Notes: generated by a model not told the origin, from the letters alone. Shown: positions 1 through 7,704, numbered from the stretch's first letter. The stretch is 14,917 nucleotides of DNA from an uncultured Collinsella sp. (GCA_958407465.1 CATYIV010000040.1:1-14917), one strand, 5' to 3'. A program made the numbers and translations.

Positions 1-122
1 TTTCCGGCTCGTGCGGAATCTACGAAAAACTTACCCGCCTCGCCCGGCCAGGTCCTGCGGTGACTTGCTTGCCGCCTGGATGGCGTCTTGGCGTCTAGAT
101 ACTTGGCTGATTTTTTTGGAAT

Positions 123-167
123 GAAGGGGGCTCCTTGTTGGCAAGGAGCCCCCTTCTGGTTTTGGTT
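123..167. terminator. Perfect 15-bp hairpin, probable terminator at the left edge
   Basis: The arms at 123-137 and 142-156 are perfectly complementary over 15 bp and enclose a TTGG tetraloop. On the plus strand the stem is followed by a T-rich run (157-167), so it best fits a terminator for a plus-strand transcript entering from the left. It also lies 35 bp past the polA stop on the minus strand. There it is followed by an A-run, not a T-run, so termination of polA is less well supported. No gene is convincing in 1-190. Confidence 0.6.
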
Positions 168-190
168 ACTTTGGAATTGTGGATGCTTCC

Positions 191-2938
191 CTATTTAGCG
201 TCGGCCCAGGTTATGCCGGTGCTGGCTTCGGCGATTAGGGGGACGCGGATGTCTACTACGTGTTCCATGACGTCGCGGACCATGGTGGTTAGGCGCTCGA
301 CTTCGTCGACGGGGCACTCAAAGTCCAGTTCGTCGTGTACCTGCAAGATCATGTGGGCGGCAAAGCCTTCTTCTTCCAGGCGACGACTTACGCGGACCAT
401 GGCGATCTTGATGATGTCTGCTGCGGTGCCCTGCATGGGATGGTTCATGGCCGTGCGCTCGCCAAAGCCGCGGAGTTGCGGGTTTTTGGCCTTGAGCTCC
501 GGAATATGGCGTCTGCGGCCATACATGGTCTCGGCGTAGCCCGTCTGCTTGGCGCGCGCCACCACGTTGTCGAGGAACGTACGCACGCCCGGGTAGGCCT
601 CGTAGTAGCGGTCGATCATGTCGCGCGCCTCGGCCATCGAGATATGCAGCGACTGCGACAGGCCATAGGCCTGCTGACCGTACACGATGCCAAAGTTCAC
701 GGCCTTGGCGCGACTGCGCAAGTCGGGCGTTACCTCGGACACCGGCACACCAAATACGCGCGCCGCCGTCTCGGCGTGGAAGTCCTCGCCCTCGTTAAAG
801 GCGCGCACCAAGTGCTCGTCACCCGAGAGATGCGCCAGCAGACGCAGCTCGATCTGCGAGTAGTCCACCGCCAAAAAGACGCTTCCCTCGCCTGCCGAAA
901 ACGCCGTCTTGACGGTACGACCCAGCTCCGAGCGCGTCGGGATGTTCTGCAGGTTCGGGTCGCTCGAGGACAGACGCCCCGTTGCTGTGATGGTCTGGTT
1001 GTACGTAGTGTGCACACGACCGTCACCACGGCGTAGCGGGCCCAGCGTGTCCAGATAGGTGGACTTGATTTTGGACTTCTCACGCCAGTCCAAAATCAGG
1101 CGCACGATCTCGTGGTCGCGGGCAAGTTCACTCAGCACCTTGGCGTTGGTCGAATAATAGCCGCGCTTAGTCTTCTTGAGGCCCTTGGTCGGAAGCCCCA
1201 TCACATCAAAGAGCACATGCGACAGCTGCATGGGACTGCCAATATTAAAGGTCTCGTCACCCGCCAGGTCACGAATGCTACGCTCGACCTCGGCAATCTG
1301 AGTCGCCAGGCCCTCGGACAGACTATGCAGACGGTCGGGGTCTACGAGCATGCCCGCGCGCTCCATCTTGGCAAGCACCGGCACAAGCGGCATCTCGATG
1401 CCGTCGAACACGTTGGTGGCGTTCTCACGGGCCATGCGGTCGCGCAGCGGTGCGACCAGCGCCAGCGTTAAGGCCGCCGTGCGAGCGGCGGGCGCGGGGG
1501 CGTCCTCGCCGGCACCCTCTGCACCGCGCGCCGCAGGCAGCGCCATCTGCAGATAGGTATCGGCCAGATACGCCTCATCGAACTCGGAGCGGTCGGAATC
1601 CAGCAGGTAGGCGGCAACCACGGTATCGAAGATGCGCGTGGAATCGACTGCCAGCGGGTCCATAAGCTCGGGCTCAGAAGAATCGATGGGCGAAAGCTCG
1701 TGCAACAGCGCCTTCATATCCGGGCTCGCCACGCGACCCTCCATAAACAGACGCGCGAGCACGCCGGCAATCACGCCGTGGACGAAGTTGAAGCCCTCAA
1801 CCTCAGCCGCCGCACAGCTGTCGCCCTCCTCGAGCGCGAACAGGCCCTTGGACGTCGCCAGCCACAGCGTGCGCGTCAGTCCAAAGAGCGCGCCCTCTTC
1901 CTTGTCGTCGTCCACCACGGCGGCGACCCACTCACCGGCATCAATCGCGCGGGAGACCTCAGCCGCAACGGCACCAAGCGCGTCAGCATCGCCGGCGGCT
2001 GCGCGAACCATAGCAGGTATCTCAAACACACTGGAGGCAGCAGCCCCGCCCTCGCCGCCGATCAGCGCCAAGAAACGGTTCTGCATGGCGGTGATACCAA
2101 GCGTACCCAGCGCCGCGGAAACCTCATCGGCAGAAAACGCCGGGAAGGACGTCGCCTCAAAGTCGAGCTCGACAGGCGCATCGGTGCGAATGGTTGCGAC
2201 CTTGCGGCTCAGCAGCGCATCGTCGATGTGCGCACGCAGGTTCTCGCCCATCTTGCCCTTGACCTCGTCAGCATGCGCGATGACCTCGTCCAAGCTGCCG
2301 TACTGCGCAATAAGCGCGCTCGCCTTTTTGGGGCCGATGCCCGGTACGCCGGGAATGTTGTCCGACGTATCGCCCTTTAGTCCGTAAAAATCGGGCACGA
2401 GCGCCGGCGTAATGCCATGATACAGGTCATCCACGCTCTCGGGCGTCATAATCGCTACGTCGGACAGGCCCTTGCGGGTCGAGACTACGTTGACGTGCTC
2501 GGTCACGAGCTGATACATGTCGCGGTCGCCGGTCACCAGCAGCATGTCGCAGCCGGCCTCCTCGCCCAGGCGCGCCATGGTACCCAAGATATCGTCGCCT
2601 TCCCAGCCCTCAGACTGCAGAATCGGCACGTTGAGCGCGGTGAGCAGCTCCTTGATCATCGGAAACTGCGCGTGCAGATCGGGGTCCATGGGCGGGCGCT
2701 GCGCCTTATACTGCGGCAGCATCTCCATGCGCACGCGCGGCTTGCCCTTGTCAAACGCCACGACCACACCGTCGGGGTTAAAGGCGTCGATCATCTTAAG
2801 AAACATGTTCAGAAAGCCGAAGATCGCGTTGGTGGGGCGACCATCCGGCGCGTTCATGGTCGGCGGCACGGCGTGGAAGGCGCGATGCATGAGCGAGTTG
2901 CCGTCGATAACGGCAAAGGTGCGGCGCTTGTCAGACAT
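191..2938 (-). CDS. polA: DNA polymerase I
   Basis: Family A DNA polymerase, 915 aa, for Okazaki-fragment maturation and repair gap filling. The N-terminal 5'-3' exonuclease (about residues 1-290) shows the AVIDGNS start with D12, the TGDRD motif and the GDTSDNIPGVPGIGPKKA helix-hairpin-helix region. The C-terminal polymerase domain shows motif A (DYSQIELR, D692), motif B (RSRAKAVNFGIVYG) and motif C (QVHDELDF, D869). The central 3'-5' exonuclease-like domain (about 330-490) has no recognisable DxE motif; VVDDDKEE stands where DTE would be. It is therefore probably inactive in proofreading, as in Bacillus-type enzymes. An ATG 39 bp upstream is in frame, but the start at 2938 is preferred because GAGG sits 8 nt before it and MSDKRR begins just ahead of the conserved domain. 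It is divergent from the aminopeptidase gene. Confidence 0.98.
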   Translation of the reverse strand: MSDKRRTFAVIDGNSLMHRAFHAVPPTMNAPDGRPTNAIFGFLNMFLKMIDAFNPDGVVVAFDKGKPRVRMEMLPQYKAQRPPMDPDLHAQFPMIKELLTALNVPILQSEGWEGDDILGTMARLGEEAGCDMLLVTGDRDMYQLVTEHVNVVSTRKGLSDVAIMTPESVDDLYHGITPALVPDFYGLKGDTSDNIPGVPGIGPKKASALIAQYGSLDEVIAHADEVKGKMGENLRAHIDDALLSRKVATIRTDAPVELDFEATSFPAFSADEVSAALGTLGITAMQNRFLALIGGEGGAAASSVFEIPAMVRAAAGDADALGAVAAEVSRAIDAGEWVAAVVDDDKEEGALFGLTRTLWLATSKGLFALEEGDSCAAAEVEGFNFVHGVIAGVLARLFMEGRVASPDMKALLHELSPIDSSEPELMDPLAVDSTRIFDTVVAAYLLDSDRSEFDEAYLADTYLQMALPAARGAEGAGEDAPAPAARTAALTLALVAPLRDRMARENATNVFDGIEMPLVPVLAKMERAGMLVDPDRLHSLSEGLATQIAEVERSIRDLAGDETFNIGSPMQLSHVLFDVMGLPTKGLKKTKRGYYSTNAKVLSELARDHEIVRLILDWREKSKIKSTYLDTLGPLRRGDGRVHTTYNQTITATGRLSSSDPNLQNIPTRSELGRTVKTAFSAGEGSVFLAVDYSQIELRLLAHLSGDEHLVRAFNEGEDFHAETAARVFGVPVSEVTPDLRSRAKAVNFGIVYGQQAYGLSQSLHISMAEARDMIDRYYEAYPGVRTFLDNVVARAKQTGYAETMYGRRRHIPELKAKNPQLRGFGERTAMNHPMQGTAADIIKIAMVRVSRRLEEEGFAAHMILQVHDELDFECPVDEVERLTTMVRDVMEHVVDIRVPLIAEASTGITWADAK

Positions 2939-2980
2939 ATTGAATACCTCGCTTTGGGCTGGGCACGGTTTGCTCACACC

Positions 2981-2986
2981 AGTTTA
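2981..2986 (-). promoter_or_regulatory. Possible polA -10 element
   Basis: TAAACT on the minus strand, about 43 nt upstream of the polA ATG. No convincing -35 is seen. It lies in the 166-bp divergent gap between polA and the aminopeptidase. Weak call. Confidence 0.25.
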
Positions 2987-3046
2987 CACGCTCCCCGCCC
3001 CGCGACCACCGCACATCAAGCTCCCCTGCCGCCGCGAGCCCGCGCG

Positions 3047-3055
3047 TGATACGAT
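3047..3055 (+). promoter_or_regulatory. Extended -10 promoter of the aminopeptidase gene
   Basis: TGATACGAT fits an extended -10 (TGn plus TACGAT). Transcription would start near 3062, giving a leader of about 43 nt. The same nonamer occurs upstream of the Pit transporter (12186-12194), which supports a real promoter type in this genome. No -35 is obvious, as is common with extended -10 promoters. Confidence 0.45.
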
Positions 3056-3104
3056 GGCTCACGGTACATCAACCAGCACGATCGATCCGAAAGGAGCCTG
3101 CGTC

Positions 3105-4502
3105 ATGGAGCGTCCCTGCGCATGGAAAAAGTACACGCCACAGCAAGTCGAGGAGCTCGAGGAGCTTTGCCGCGGCTATAAGCAGTTTTTGAGCGAGAAC
3201 AAGACCGAGCGCCTGTGCGTCAAGACCGGCATCAAGATGGCCGAGAAGGCGGGTTACGTCAATCTGGAGACCGTGATCGCCGAAGGCCGCGAGCTCAAGG
3301 CAGGCGACAAGGTGTACGCCGCCAACCACGGCAAGGACCTTATGCTCGTCAACCTGGGCACCGCCCCGCTCGAGCAGGGCTTTAACATCCTGGGCGCCCA
3401 CGTGGACTCGCCGCGCCTGGACCTTAAGCAGAATCCCGCCTTCGAGGCCGGCGACATGGCCTACCTCGACACGCACTACTACGGCGGCGTCAAGAGCTAC
3501 CACTGGGTAGCCTCCCCGCTCGCACTCGTGGGCGTCATCTGCAAAAAGGACGGCACCACCGTCGACATCAACATCGGCGACAAGGAAGACGACCCGGTCT
3601 TTACCATCTCCGACCTGCTGATCCACCTCTCGAGCGAGCAGATGTCCAAGCCCGCCAAGGACGCTGTCGACGCCGAGATCCTCGACGTGATCGTGGGCGG
3701 CCGTCCCGTCAAGTTCGATGAGGACGACAAAGACGCCCCCAAGGAGCCCGTCAAGCAGATGTTCCTGGATATCCTCAAGGAGCAGTACGACGTCGAGGAG
3801 GAGGACTTCCTCTCCGCCGAGATCGAGGTCGTGCCCGCCGGCCCGGCCCGCGACATGGGCCTCGACCGCTCCATGATTCTGGGCTATGGCCACGACGACC
3901 GTGTCTGCGCCTATCCGTCCATGCTCGCCCAGATCAACGTCGCCAACGTGGAACGCACGAGCATCACACTCATCGTCGACAAGGAGGAGATCGGTTCCGT
4001 GGGCGCCACCGGCATGACGAGCCGCTTCTTCGAGAACACCGTCGCCGAGATCATGACGCTCGCCGGCGAGAATAGCCCGCTTGCCCTGCGCCGCGCACTC
4101 GCCCGCAGCCGCATGCTATCCTCTGACGTGTCCGCCGGCTTCGACCCGGGCTACGCCGGCAAGTTCGAGACCAAGAACGCCGCCTTTATGGGTCGCGGCC
4201 TGTGCTTTAACAAGTACACGGGCAGCCGCGGCAAGGGTGGCTCCAACGACGCCGACGCCGAGTACGTGGCCCTCGTCCGCGACATCATGGACGAGGCCGG
4301 CGTGGACTTCCAGACCTGCGAGCTCGGTCGCGTCAACGCGGGCGGCGGCGGCACCATTGCCTACATCATGGCCAAGTACGGCATGAACGTCATCGACTCC
4401 GGCGTTGCCGTCCTGTCCATGCACGCCCTGTGGGAGGTCGCCAACAAGGCCGATATCTACGAGGCCTACCGCGGCTACAAGGCCTTCCTCGAGCGCGCCT
4501 AA
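3105..4502 (+). CDS. M18-family zinc aminopeptidase
   Basis: Cytoplasmic dinuclear-zinc exopeptidase of 465 aa that removes N-terminal residues from peptides (M18, aspartyl aminopeptidase-like). All expected metal and catalytic positions are visible: H99 in GAHVDSPRLDL, D264/D265 in GHDDRVCAY, catalytic E294 and ligand E295 in DKEEIGS, D341 in SSDVSAGFDP and H440 in MHALWEV. The THYYGGVKSYHW segment and the length resemble the bacterial 'aminopeptidase 1' (ApeA-like) subgroup; that subgroup call is from memory. A longer in-frame ORF extends upstream into the divergent gap and polA antisense. The ATG at 3105 is chosen because AGGAG lies 8 nt before it and family similarity begins there. A terminator-like hairpin follows before yaaA. 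Confidence 0.95.
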   Translation: MERPCAWKKYTPQQVEELEELCRGYKQFLSENKTERLCVKTGIKMAEKAGYVNLETVIAEGRELKAGDKVYAANHGKDLMLVNLGTAPLEQGFNILGAHVDSPRLDLKQNPAFEAGDMAYLDTHYYGGVKSYHWVASPLALVGVICKKDGTTVDINIGDKEDDPVFTISDLLIHLSSEQMSKPAKDAVDAEILDVIVGGRPVKFDEDDKDAPKEPVKQMFLDILKEQYDVEEEDFLSAEIEVVPAGPARDMGLDRSMILGYGHDDRVCAYPSMLAQINVANVERTSITLIVDKEEIGSVGATGMTSRFFENTVAEIMTLAGENSPLALRRALARSRMLSSDVSAGFDPGYAGKFETKNAAFMGRGLCFNKYTGSRGKGGSNDADAEYVALVRDIMDEAGVDFQTCELGRVNAGGGGTIAYIMAKYGMNVIDSGVAVLSMHALWEVANKADIYEAYRGYKAFLERA

Positions 4503-4541
4503 CAAACCCTCGTAAAGCGCCCCAAACCAGCCCTTTATAAC

Positions 4542-4610
4542 TTGCGGTGAAATACGGATTCATCAGGCCTTCCAACAGGAAAAGCGTTCCGCATTTCACC
4601 GCAACTTTTT
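4542..4610 (+). terminator. Hairpin plus T5 between the aminopeptidase gene and yaaA
   Basis: Arms at 4542-4558 and 4588-4604 pair over 17 bp with one mismatch around a 29-nt loop. CTTTTT (4605-4610) follows at once, giving a classic intrinsic terminator for the aminopeptidase transcript. The yaaA Shine-Dalgarno begins only about 4 nt after the T-run, so yaaA must rely on read-through or on a promoter overlapping the hairpin. A TATAAC box (4536-4541) abuts the left arm and could be that promoter; a transcript from it would start inside the left arm and could not fold the full stem. Confidence 0.7.
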
Positions 4611-4627
4611 AACGGGAGGAGGATTCC

Positions 4628-5437
4628 GTGCTACAGGTCGTCATTTCGCCCGCCAAACAGATGCGGACAGCTCAAGATGCCTTTGACGTTTGGGGCATAC
4701 CGCCTTTTGCACACCAGACGGCCCGGCTTCATCAGACACTGCTGGGCATCGAACGCGAGGATGGCGCGGCAGGCCTTCAGGCCCTTTGGAACGTGAGCGA
4801 CAGGCTGCTTGCAACGTGCCTGGATACGCTTCACGAATTTATGCCCGTCCTGAGCGATGCCGACCTCGCCGATCCCGATATCGCGCGTCGAATCTCCCCC
4901 GCCGTAATGTCCTACCACGGCATCCAATACCAAAGCATGGCGCCCGTGGTCATGGATGCCGCACAGCTCGACTGGCTGCAAAACCATCTCTGGATTCTCT
5001 CGGGACTCTACGGATGCGTGCGCCCCTTCCACGGCGTGTCGCCCTATCGGCTCGAAATGGGGGCGAAGCTCTCCGTCGACGGTGCTCGCGATCTCTATGC
5101 CTTCTGGGGGAATCGACTTGCGCAGGCAATTGCGCCGGCCGGTTCTAACACCACTATCGTCAACCTTGCCAGCGTGGAATACGCCAAAGCCGTCCTGCCC
5201 CATGCTGCACAGGATACAACGGTTATCACCTGCGTTTTTGGCGAAGGCGTCCGCAACGATAAGCCCGTCCAGCAATCGACCGCCAGCAAAAAGGCACGCG
5301 GTTCGATGGTCCGCTGGATGGCGGAAAACAAGGTCAAGGACGCCGCCGGTCTTACCGAGTTCAACCTTGGCTACCGCTATGTCCCCGAGCTCTCGTCCCC
5401 AGACAGCCTGGTCTTCATCAACGAGCAGGCATTCTAG
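4628..5437 (+). CDS. yaaA: Peroxide stress protein YaaA (DUF328/UPF0246)
   Basis: 269 aa, the usual length for the YaaA family. In E. coli this family limits damage from hydrogen peroxide by keeping unincorporated iron low and binds DNA; the same role here is inferred. Visible family signatures are the N-terminal ISPAKQM, the central LSGLYGCVRPFHGVSPYRLE, LYAFWGNRL, the TIVNLASVEYAKAV block, and the C-terminal region with KKARGSMVRWMAEN and FNLGYRY. The start is GTG at 4628, supported by a strong purine-rich site (GGGAGGAGG) just upstream. It ends 63 bp before the convergent small membrane-protein gene. Only a weak 5-bp hairpin (GCCGA/TCGGC, 5453-5470) is seen in that gap. Confidence 0.95.
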   Translation: MLQVVISPAKQMRTAQDAFDVWGIPPFAHQTARLHQTLLGIEREDGAAGLQALWNVSDRLLATCLDTLHEFMPVLSDADLADPDIARRISPAVMSYHGIQYQSMAPVVMDAAQLDWLQNHLWILSGLYGCVRPFHGVSPYRLEMGAKLSVDGARDLYAFWGNRLAQAIAPAGSNTTIVNLASVEYAKAVLPHAAQDTTVITCVFGEGVRNDKPVQQSTASKKARGSMVRWMAENKVKDAAGLTEFNLGYRYVPELSSPDSLVFINEQAF

Positions 5438-5500
5438 AAGCCTGTCACTAGCGCCGAACTCCACCTCGGCATGCTTTCATGACATTCGGTAAACACTCCG

Positions 5501-6022
5501 CTATTCTGCTAGACCGTCGGCCTTTGCAATCCCGTTTGTCGAACCGTCCTGATAGACAATCTTGACGTGCTCAACCTCGGACACCGCAACACCCGTCGGA
5601 GGCTCCAAACGCCATTCCGTCAGGGCGATATCCATGGTCGTGGGCACATCTCCTTGATCTTTAAGCTTCACCGTGAGCGTTTTGAGCGTCGCATCATACG
5701 TCACGCGTTCGATTTCCTCACCAGGAATAGACCCACCGCTCAGCTGCAATTGCACAAACTCGTCGCGCGAATACCAATAGTCGCCCGGCGCGGCGAGCGT
5801 ATTGGCATTACCGCCAGTACTCCTCACCGTCATAATCGGTAGGCTATCATCAGCCTCGAACTCCCATGCAGCGCCGCCGCGACCGCCAAACGTCCAGATA
5901 CAAAAGGCAATCACCAACACGGCAAGCACCGCAAAACCAATCGCGACAAGGCCATGGTGCGCACGGCTTTCCGCGGCCGATACATCCCATTGTGTCTCTC
6001 GATATAGATGCTTGTCTTCCAT
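5501..6022 (-). CDS. Hypothetical single-pass membrane protein
   Basis: 173 aa. I do not recognise the family. Residues 1-24 are polar and probably cytoplasmic. Residues 25-45 (LVAIGFAVLAVLVIAFCIWTF) form one strongly hydrophobic helix, and the remaining 128 residues are a soluble, probably extracytoplasmic domain rich in beta-type sequence (for example LKTLTVKLKDQG and VEHVKIVYQDG). No lipobox or cysteine motif is seen, so the helix looks like a signal anchor. The ATG at 6022 has GGGGAGG at 6 nt spacing. A longer open frame runs on upstream, but it is antisense to thiC and not real. The gene is divergent from the riboswitch-thiC unit and convergent with yaaA. No function is assigned. Confidence 0.85.
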   Translation of the reverse strand: MEDKHLYRETQWDVSAAESRAHHGLVAIGFAVLAVLVIAFCIWTFGGRGGAAWEFEADDSLPIMTVRSTGGNANTLAAPGDYWYSRDEFVQLQLSGGSIPGEEIERVTYDATLKTLTVKLKDQGDVPTTMDIALTEWRLEPPTGVAVSEVEHVKIVYQDGSTNGIAKADGLAE

Positions 6023-6072
6023 GTACGCCTCCCCACAGGCACGCTCGTTAGGCCAATCGTACCCATTCGAGC

Positions 6073-6078
6073 TATACT
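6073..6078 (+). promoter_or_regulatory. Probable -10 box for the riboswitch-thiC transcript
   Basis: TATACT lies 16 nt before the TPP aptamer, so transcription would start just ahead of its P1 helix. The -35 is poor. Position relative to the riboswitch is the main support. Confidence 0.45.
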
Positions 6079-6094
6079 TGAGCCCACCACATAA

Positions 6095-6189
6095 ACGGGG
6101 AGCTTGCAGGACAAGACGGCAGGCTGAGACTGGGCGCGCCCGCCCTGACCCGCAAACCTGATATGGGTAATGCCAACGAAGGGAGCCGT
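6095..6189 (+). promoter_or_regulatory. TPP riboswitch (THI box) of thiC
   Basis: All hallmark segments of the thiamine-pyrophosphate aptamer are present in order: GGGGAGC (6097-6103), GGCTGAGA (6122-6129), ACCTGATATGGGTAATGCC (6156-6174) and the closing GAAGGGA (6178-6184). P1 is closed by ACGG (6095-6098) pairing with CCGT (6186-6189). There is no separate expression platform. The terminal conserved GGGAG (6181-6185) is itself the thiC Shine-Dalgarno, 8 nt before the ATG. TPP binding should therefore lock the ribosome site inside the aptamer (translational OFF), which is inferred from the layout. Confidence 0.95.
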
Positions 6190-6193
6190 GCCA

Positions 6194-7528
6194 ATGAGCA
6201 CACAGACAGAGCCCAAGCTCGTCACGCAAATCGACTTTGCCCGCGCCGGACAGATCACACCGCAGATGAAGGAGGTCGCCGAGCGCGAGCATCGCGACCC
6301 CGAGTACATCCGTGAGCGCGTGGCAGACGGCCGCATCGCCATTCCCGCCAACATCGTGCACATCAAAAAGGGCATGCGCGCCTTTGGCGTCGGCGAGGGC
6401 CTGTCCACCAAGGTCAACGTCAACCTGGGCATCTCGGGCGACAAGGCCGATGCCGCCGAGGAATGGAAGAAGGTCAAGATCGCTGAGGACTTTGGCGCCG
6501 ACGCCATCATGGACCTCTCCAACTCGGGCAAGACGCGCCAGTTCCGCCAGCAGCTCATCGACGAGACGCCGCTCATGGTAGGCACCGTCCCCATGTACGA
6601 CGCCATCGGCTACATGGAAAAGCCGCTGGTCAAGCTCACCAAGGACGACCTGTTCGAAGTCGTGCGCGCGCACGCCGAGGACGGCGTGGACTTTATGACC
6701 ATCCACTGCGGCATTAACAAGTCGGTCACCAAGACCTTTAAGGAGACCGGCCGTCTCATGAACATCGTGAGCCGCGGCGGCTCGCTGCTGTTTGGCTGGA
6801 TGGAGGTCACCGGCAACGAGAACCCCTTCTATGAGTTCTACGACGAGCTGCTCGAAATCTGCCATGAGTACGACGTGACGATTTCGCTCGGCGACTCCTG
6901 CCGCCCGGGCTGCCTCTACGACTCCAACGACGCCACCGAGACCGCCGAGATGATTGAGCTCGGCAAGTTGTGCAAGCGCGCCTGGGCCGCCGGCGTCCAG
7001 GTCATGGTCGAGGGCCCGGGTCACATGGCGCTCGACGAGATCGCCGCCAACATGAAACTGCAGAAGCGCCTGTGCCACAACGCCCCGTTCTATGTGCTCG
7101 GGCCGCTGGTGACCGATATCGGCGTGGGCTACGACCACATCACCGCAGCCATCGGCGGCGCTATCTCCGCCAGCTCCGGCGCCGACTTCCTGTGCTACGT
7201 GACGCCGGCCGAGCACCTATGCCTGCCTAACGCCCAGGATGTGCTCGACGGCCTCATGGCCACCAAGATTGCCGCACACGCCGCCGACATCGCCAAGAAG
7301 GTGCCGCACGCCCGCGACATGGACGACAAGATGGGCCAGGCACGCCGCAAGCTCGACTGGGACGCCATGTGGAAGTGCGCTCTCGACCCGGTCACCGGTA
7401 AGAAGCGCTACGAGGAATCCCCCGCCGCCACCGAGGGTACTTGCACCATGTGCGGCAAGATGTGCGCCGTCCGCACCGTTAACAAGGTGTTCGAAGGCAC
7501 GACGATCGACCTCGGCATGGAGGACTAA
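6194..7528 (+). CDS. thiC: Phosphomethylpyrimidine synthase ThiC
   Basis: Radical-SAM enzyme that rearranges aminoimidazole ribotide to hydroxymethylpyrimidine phosphate in thiamine synthesis; 444 aa, the short form lacking the long N-terminal domain of E. coli ThiC. Family blocks visible include VNVNLGISGD, DAIMDLSNSGKTR, VGTVPMYDA, MTIHCGIN, SLGDSCRPGC, VMVEGPGHMALDEI, APFYVLGPLVTDI and YVTPAEHLCLP. The C-terminal cluster-binding cysteines are C417, C420 and C424, spaced CX2CX3C. An in-frame ATG at 6170 lies inside the conserved riboswitch core and has no ribosome site; the ATG at 6194 is preferred. It is controlled by the TPP riboswitch directly upstream. A GC hairpin after the stop separates it from thiD. 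Confidence 0.97.
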   Translation: MSTQTEPKLVTQIDFARAGQITPQMKEVAEREHRDPEYIRERVADGRIAIPANIVHIKKGMRAFGVGEGLSTKVNVNLGISGDKADAAEEWKKVKIAEDFGADAIMDLSNSGKTRQFRQQLIDETPLMVGTVPMYDAIGYMEKPLVKLTKDDLFEVVRAHAEDGVDFMTIHCGINKSVTKTFKETGRLMNIVSRGGSLLFGWMEVTGNENPFYEFYDELLEICHEYDVTISLGDSCRPGCLYDSNDATETAEMIELGKLCKRAWAAGVQVMVEGPGHMALDEIAANMKLQKRLCHNAPFYVLGPLVTDIGVGYDHITAAIGGAISASSGADFLCYVTPAEHLCLPNAQDVLDGLMATKIAAHAADIAKKVPHARDMDDKMGQARRKLDWDAMWKCALDPVTGKKRYEESPAATEGTCTMCGKMCAVRTVNKVFEGTTIDLGMED

Positions 7529-7619
7529 CTCGTCGCCGGAGCCGCAATCGGTAACAAGGTGTTCGTCAATTGTTGACGTGTGAACATTTGCTTGCGTTTG
7601 CGTAAAGATTGCACTACCC

Positions 7620-7654
7620 GCCCGGGTTCGGCATACAGCCGGCCCGGGCACTTT
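7620..7654 (+). terminator. GC-rich hairpin after thiC
   Basis: Arms 7620-7632 and 7638-7649 pair over about 12 bp with one bulged base and a 5-nt loop; the 7-bp base GCCCGGG/CCCGGGC is perfect. It is followed by ACTTTATAATG, a weak U-tail. It is the only stem suitable as a thiC terminator, about 90 bp past the stop. Confidence 0.5.
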
Positions 7655-7659
7655 ATAAT
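7654..7659 (+). promoter_or_regulatory. Probable thiD -10 box
   Basis: Consensus TATAAT directly after the thiC hairpin and 45 nt before the thiD ATG. No good -35 is seen, because the expected position falls inside the hairpin. If functional, thiD has a transcript outside the riboswitch's control. Confidence 0.45.
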
Positions 7660-7704
7660 GCAGGCAGAAGACCCATTTGAATCCGACCGAACAAGGGAGC
7701 GAAC

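Noticed and set aside
191..2938. Possible proofreading-competent DNA polymerase I
   Set aside because: The 3'-5' exonuclease DxE and other acidic motifs could not be found in the central domain, so proofreading is not claimed.
2517..3104. N-terminal extension of the aminopeptidase frame
   Set aside because: It runs antisense through the polA 5' end and has no similarity to M18 proteins. AGGAG at 3092-3096 fixes the start at 3105.
3069..3893. 274-codon minus-strand open frame opposite the aminopeptidase gene
   Set aside because: Antisense shadow of a high-GC gene. It has no family motifs and low-complexity Val/Leu/Asp content, while the plus strand encodes complete M18 motifs.
4631..5464. 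277-codon minus-strand frame opposite yaaA
   Set aside because: Shadow frame. The plus strand carries a complete YaaA protein with a strong ribosome site.
6170..6193. Upstream ATG for thiC at 6170
   Set aside because: It lies in the invariant GGTAATGCC segment of the TPP aptamer and lacks a ribosome site.
6023..7216. Upstream extension of the small membrane protein frame to 571 codons
   Set aside because: The extension is antisense to the riboswitch and thiC. A good ribosome site sits directly before the ATG at 6022.
7551..7565. Short direct repeat TAACAAGGTGTTCG shared by the thiC 3' end (7481-7494) and its downstream region
   Set aside because: A single 14-bp duplication without flanking structure; too little to call an element or attachment site.
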